NCBI GenBank assembly: GCA_031285485.1
Contig: JAITWC010000021.1
Location: 1 to 5,806, forward strand
Direction of reading: 5' to 3'
From: Alistipes sp.
GTDB lineage: Bacteria; Bacteroidota; Bacteroidia; Bacteroidales; Rikenellaceae
Length of the DNA stretch: 5,806 nt
In this document: positions 5,626 to 5,806 of the stretch, one piece after another
Layout: each line of letters begins with the position of its first letter
Position numbering within the stretch: the stretch's first letter is position 1
Position numbers and translations under genes: made by a program
The notes under the pieces: generated by a model
The model's database searches: none
Told to the model about the DNA's origin: nothing
The model's input: the letters and a program-made list of their open reading frames with translations, nothing else

Positions 5626-5806
5626 TTACCTTGAATTGACCTTTAGGATGCGGTCGATGTGTTCGGGGATTGTTTCCGACTCGTCGGAAAGTACCTTTTT
5701 GCCCTCATAAGCGGTATCCGACTTGTCGGAAAGCATCTTTTTGCCCTCGGGAGTGGTTTCCGACGTGTCGGAAAGTACCTTTTCGTCCTCGGAAGCGGTA
5801 TCCGAC
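5626..5806 (-). CDS. 3' end of a putative tandem-repeat protein, partial
   Basis: A minus-strand frame enters from the right edge and ends at TAA (5626-5628). It encodes 59 whole codons: three 14-residue units (SDTASEDEKVLSDT, SETTPEGKKMLSDK, SDTAYEGKKVLSDE), a decayed fourth unit (SETIPE) and a unique tail HIDRILKVNSR. The product would be hydrophilic and strongly charged, with no membrane segment, perhaps a disordered or helical tail. The partial codon at the edge ends in G, as do the three codons at that place in the other units (ACG, AAG, GAG), so the repeat continues beyond the window. It lies 27 bases upstream of the nuclease gene on the same strand, so the two could be an operon. I do not recognise a family. 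The opposite strand is also open in a matching codon phase (FRLVGKYLFAL-type repeats), and the array might not be translated at all, so the coding call is moderate. Confidence 0.5.
   Translation of the reverse strand, partial: SDTASEDEKVLSDTSETTPEGKKMLSDKSDTAYEGKKVLSDESETIPEHIDRILKVNSR
5662..5806. repeat. 42-bp tandem repeat with a central palindrome
   Basis: Three complete 42-base units occupy 5680-5721, 5722-5763 and 5764-5805, with a degraded copy at 5662-5679, and the array continues off the right edge. Pairwise the full units differ at only 6 to 8 of 42 positions. Each carries the inverted repeat TTTCCGAC-NN-GTCGGAAA: perfect eight-base arms at 5673-5690 (spacer TC) and 5757-5774 (spacer GT), and one mismatch at 5715-5732 (spacer TT). 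A further half-site, TCCGAC, lies at 5801-5806. Only the two spacer bases vary freely. The 42-base period equals both 14 codons and about four turns of B-DNA, so the palindromes would lie on one face of the helix. The arms could pair in RNA with a small loop or form a protein-binding site; neither is demonstrated. Confidence 0.95.

Noticed and set aside
4168..5634. 488-codon plus-strand open frame across the minus-strand genes
   Set aside because: The translation is low-complexity Arg/Pro/His and spans two genes with strong catalytic motifs on the other strand; it is a GC-driven shadow.
5603..5634. Plus-strand promoter (TTG, 21-base spacer, TACCTTGA)
   Set aside because: The -7 box is imperfect and no convincing plus-strand gene follows; the region is better explained as the gap between two minus-strand reading frames.
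5662..5806. CRISPR array
   Set aside because: The units are contiguous 42-base tandem copies without unique spacers; only two bases in the palindrome centre and a few scattered positions vary.

Overview
The window is a GC-rich stretch, about two-thirds G+C by eye, of a bacterial chromosome. It is packed with genes and has no gene-free stretch over 300 bases. Several things suggest a high-GC member of the Bacteroidota, plausibly a gut Bacteroidales such as the Alistipes/Rikenellaceae group. No start codon has a convincing Shine-Dalgarno sequence. The one AT-rich gap carries a match to the Bacteroidota -7 box (TAnnTTTG). The protein types also fit: a LuxE-like synthetase, a Stealth protein, a nuclease with a YSRGH motif, and a thioredoxin reductase with VRKPFLRAS in its NADPH-binding region. 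The genus is inference.

Plus strand, 1-3841: four genes read in one direction with no gaps. They are thioredoxin reductase (5' end cut off by the window), a LuxE-like acyl-protein synthetase, a Stealth-family sugar-phosphate transferase and a family 2 glycosyltransferase. Successive genes overlap by 11, 4 and 4 bases, so the run looks like one translationally coupled operon. The last two genes, and possibly the synthetase, point to making or decorating a cell-surface polysaccharide; the link to the reductase is unexplained.

Minus strand, 5806-3824: a probable repeat-protein tail enters from the right edge and stops at 5626. After a 27-base gap comes an apparently exported DNA/RNA non-specific endonuclease. 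A second family 2 glycosyltransferase follows with an ATGA overlap. The two strands converge, and the last 18 bases of the two glycosyltransferase genes overlap, so there is no room for an ordinary intergenic terminator.

Right edge, 5662-5806: a 42-base tandem repeat, each unit centred on the near-perfect palindrome TTTCCGAC-NN-GTCGGAAA. In the minus frame it reads as a charged 14-residue repeat. This is the least explained element here. It could be coding, a structured palindromic array, or both.
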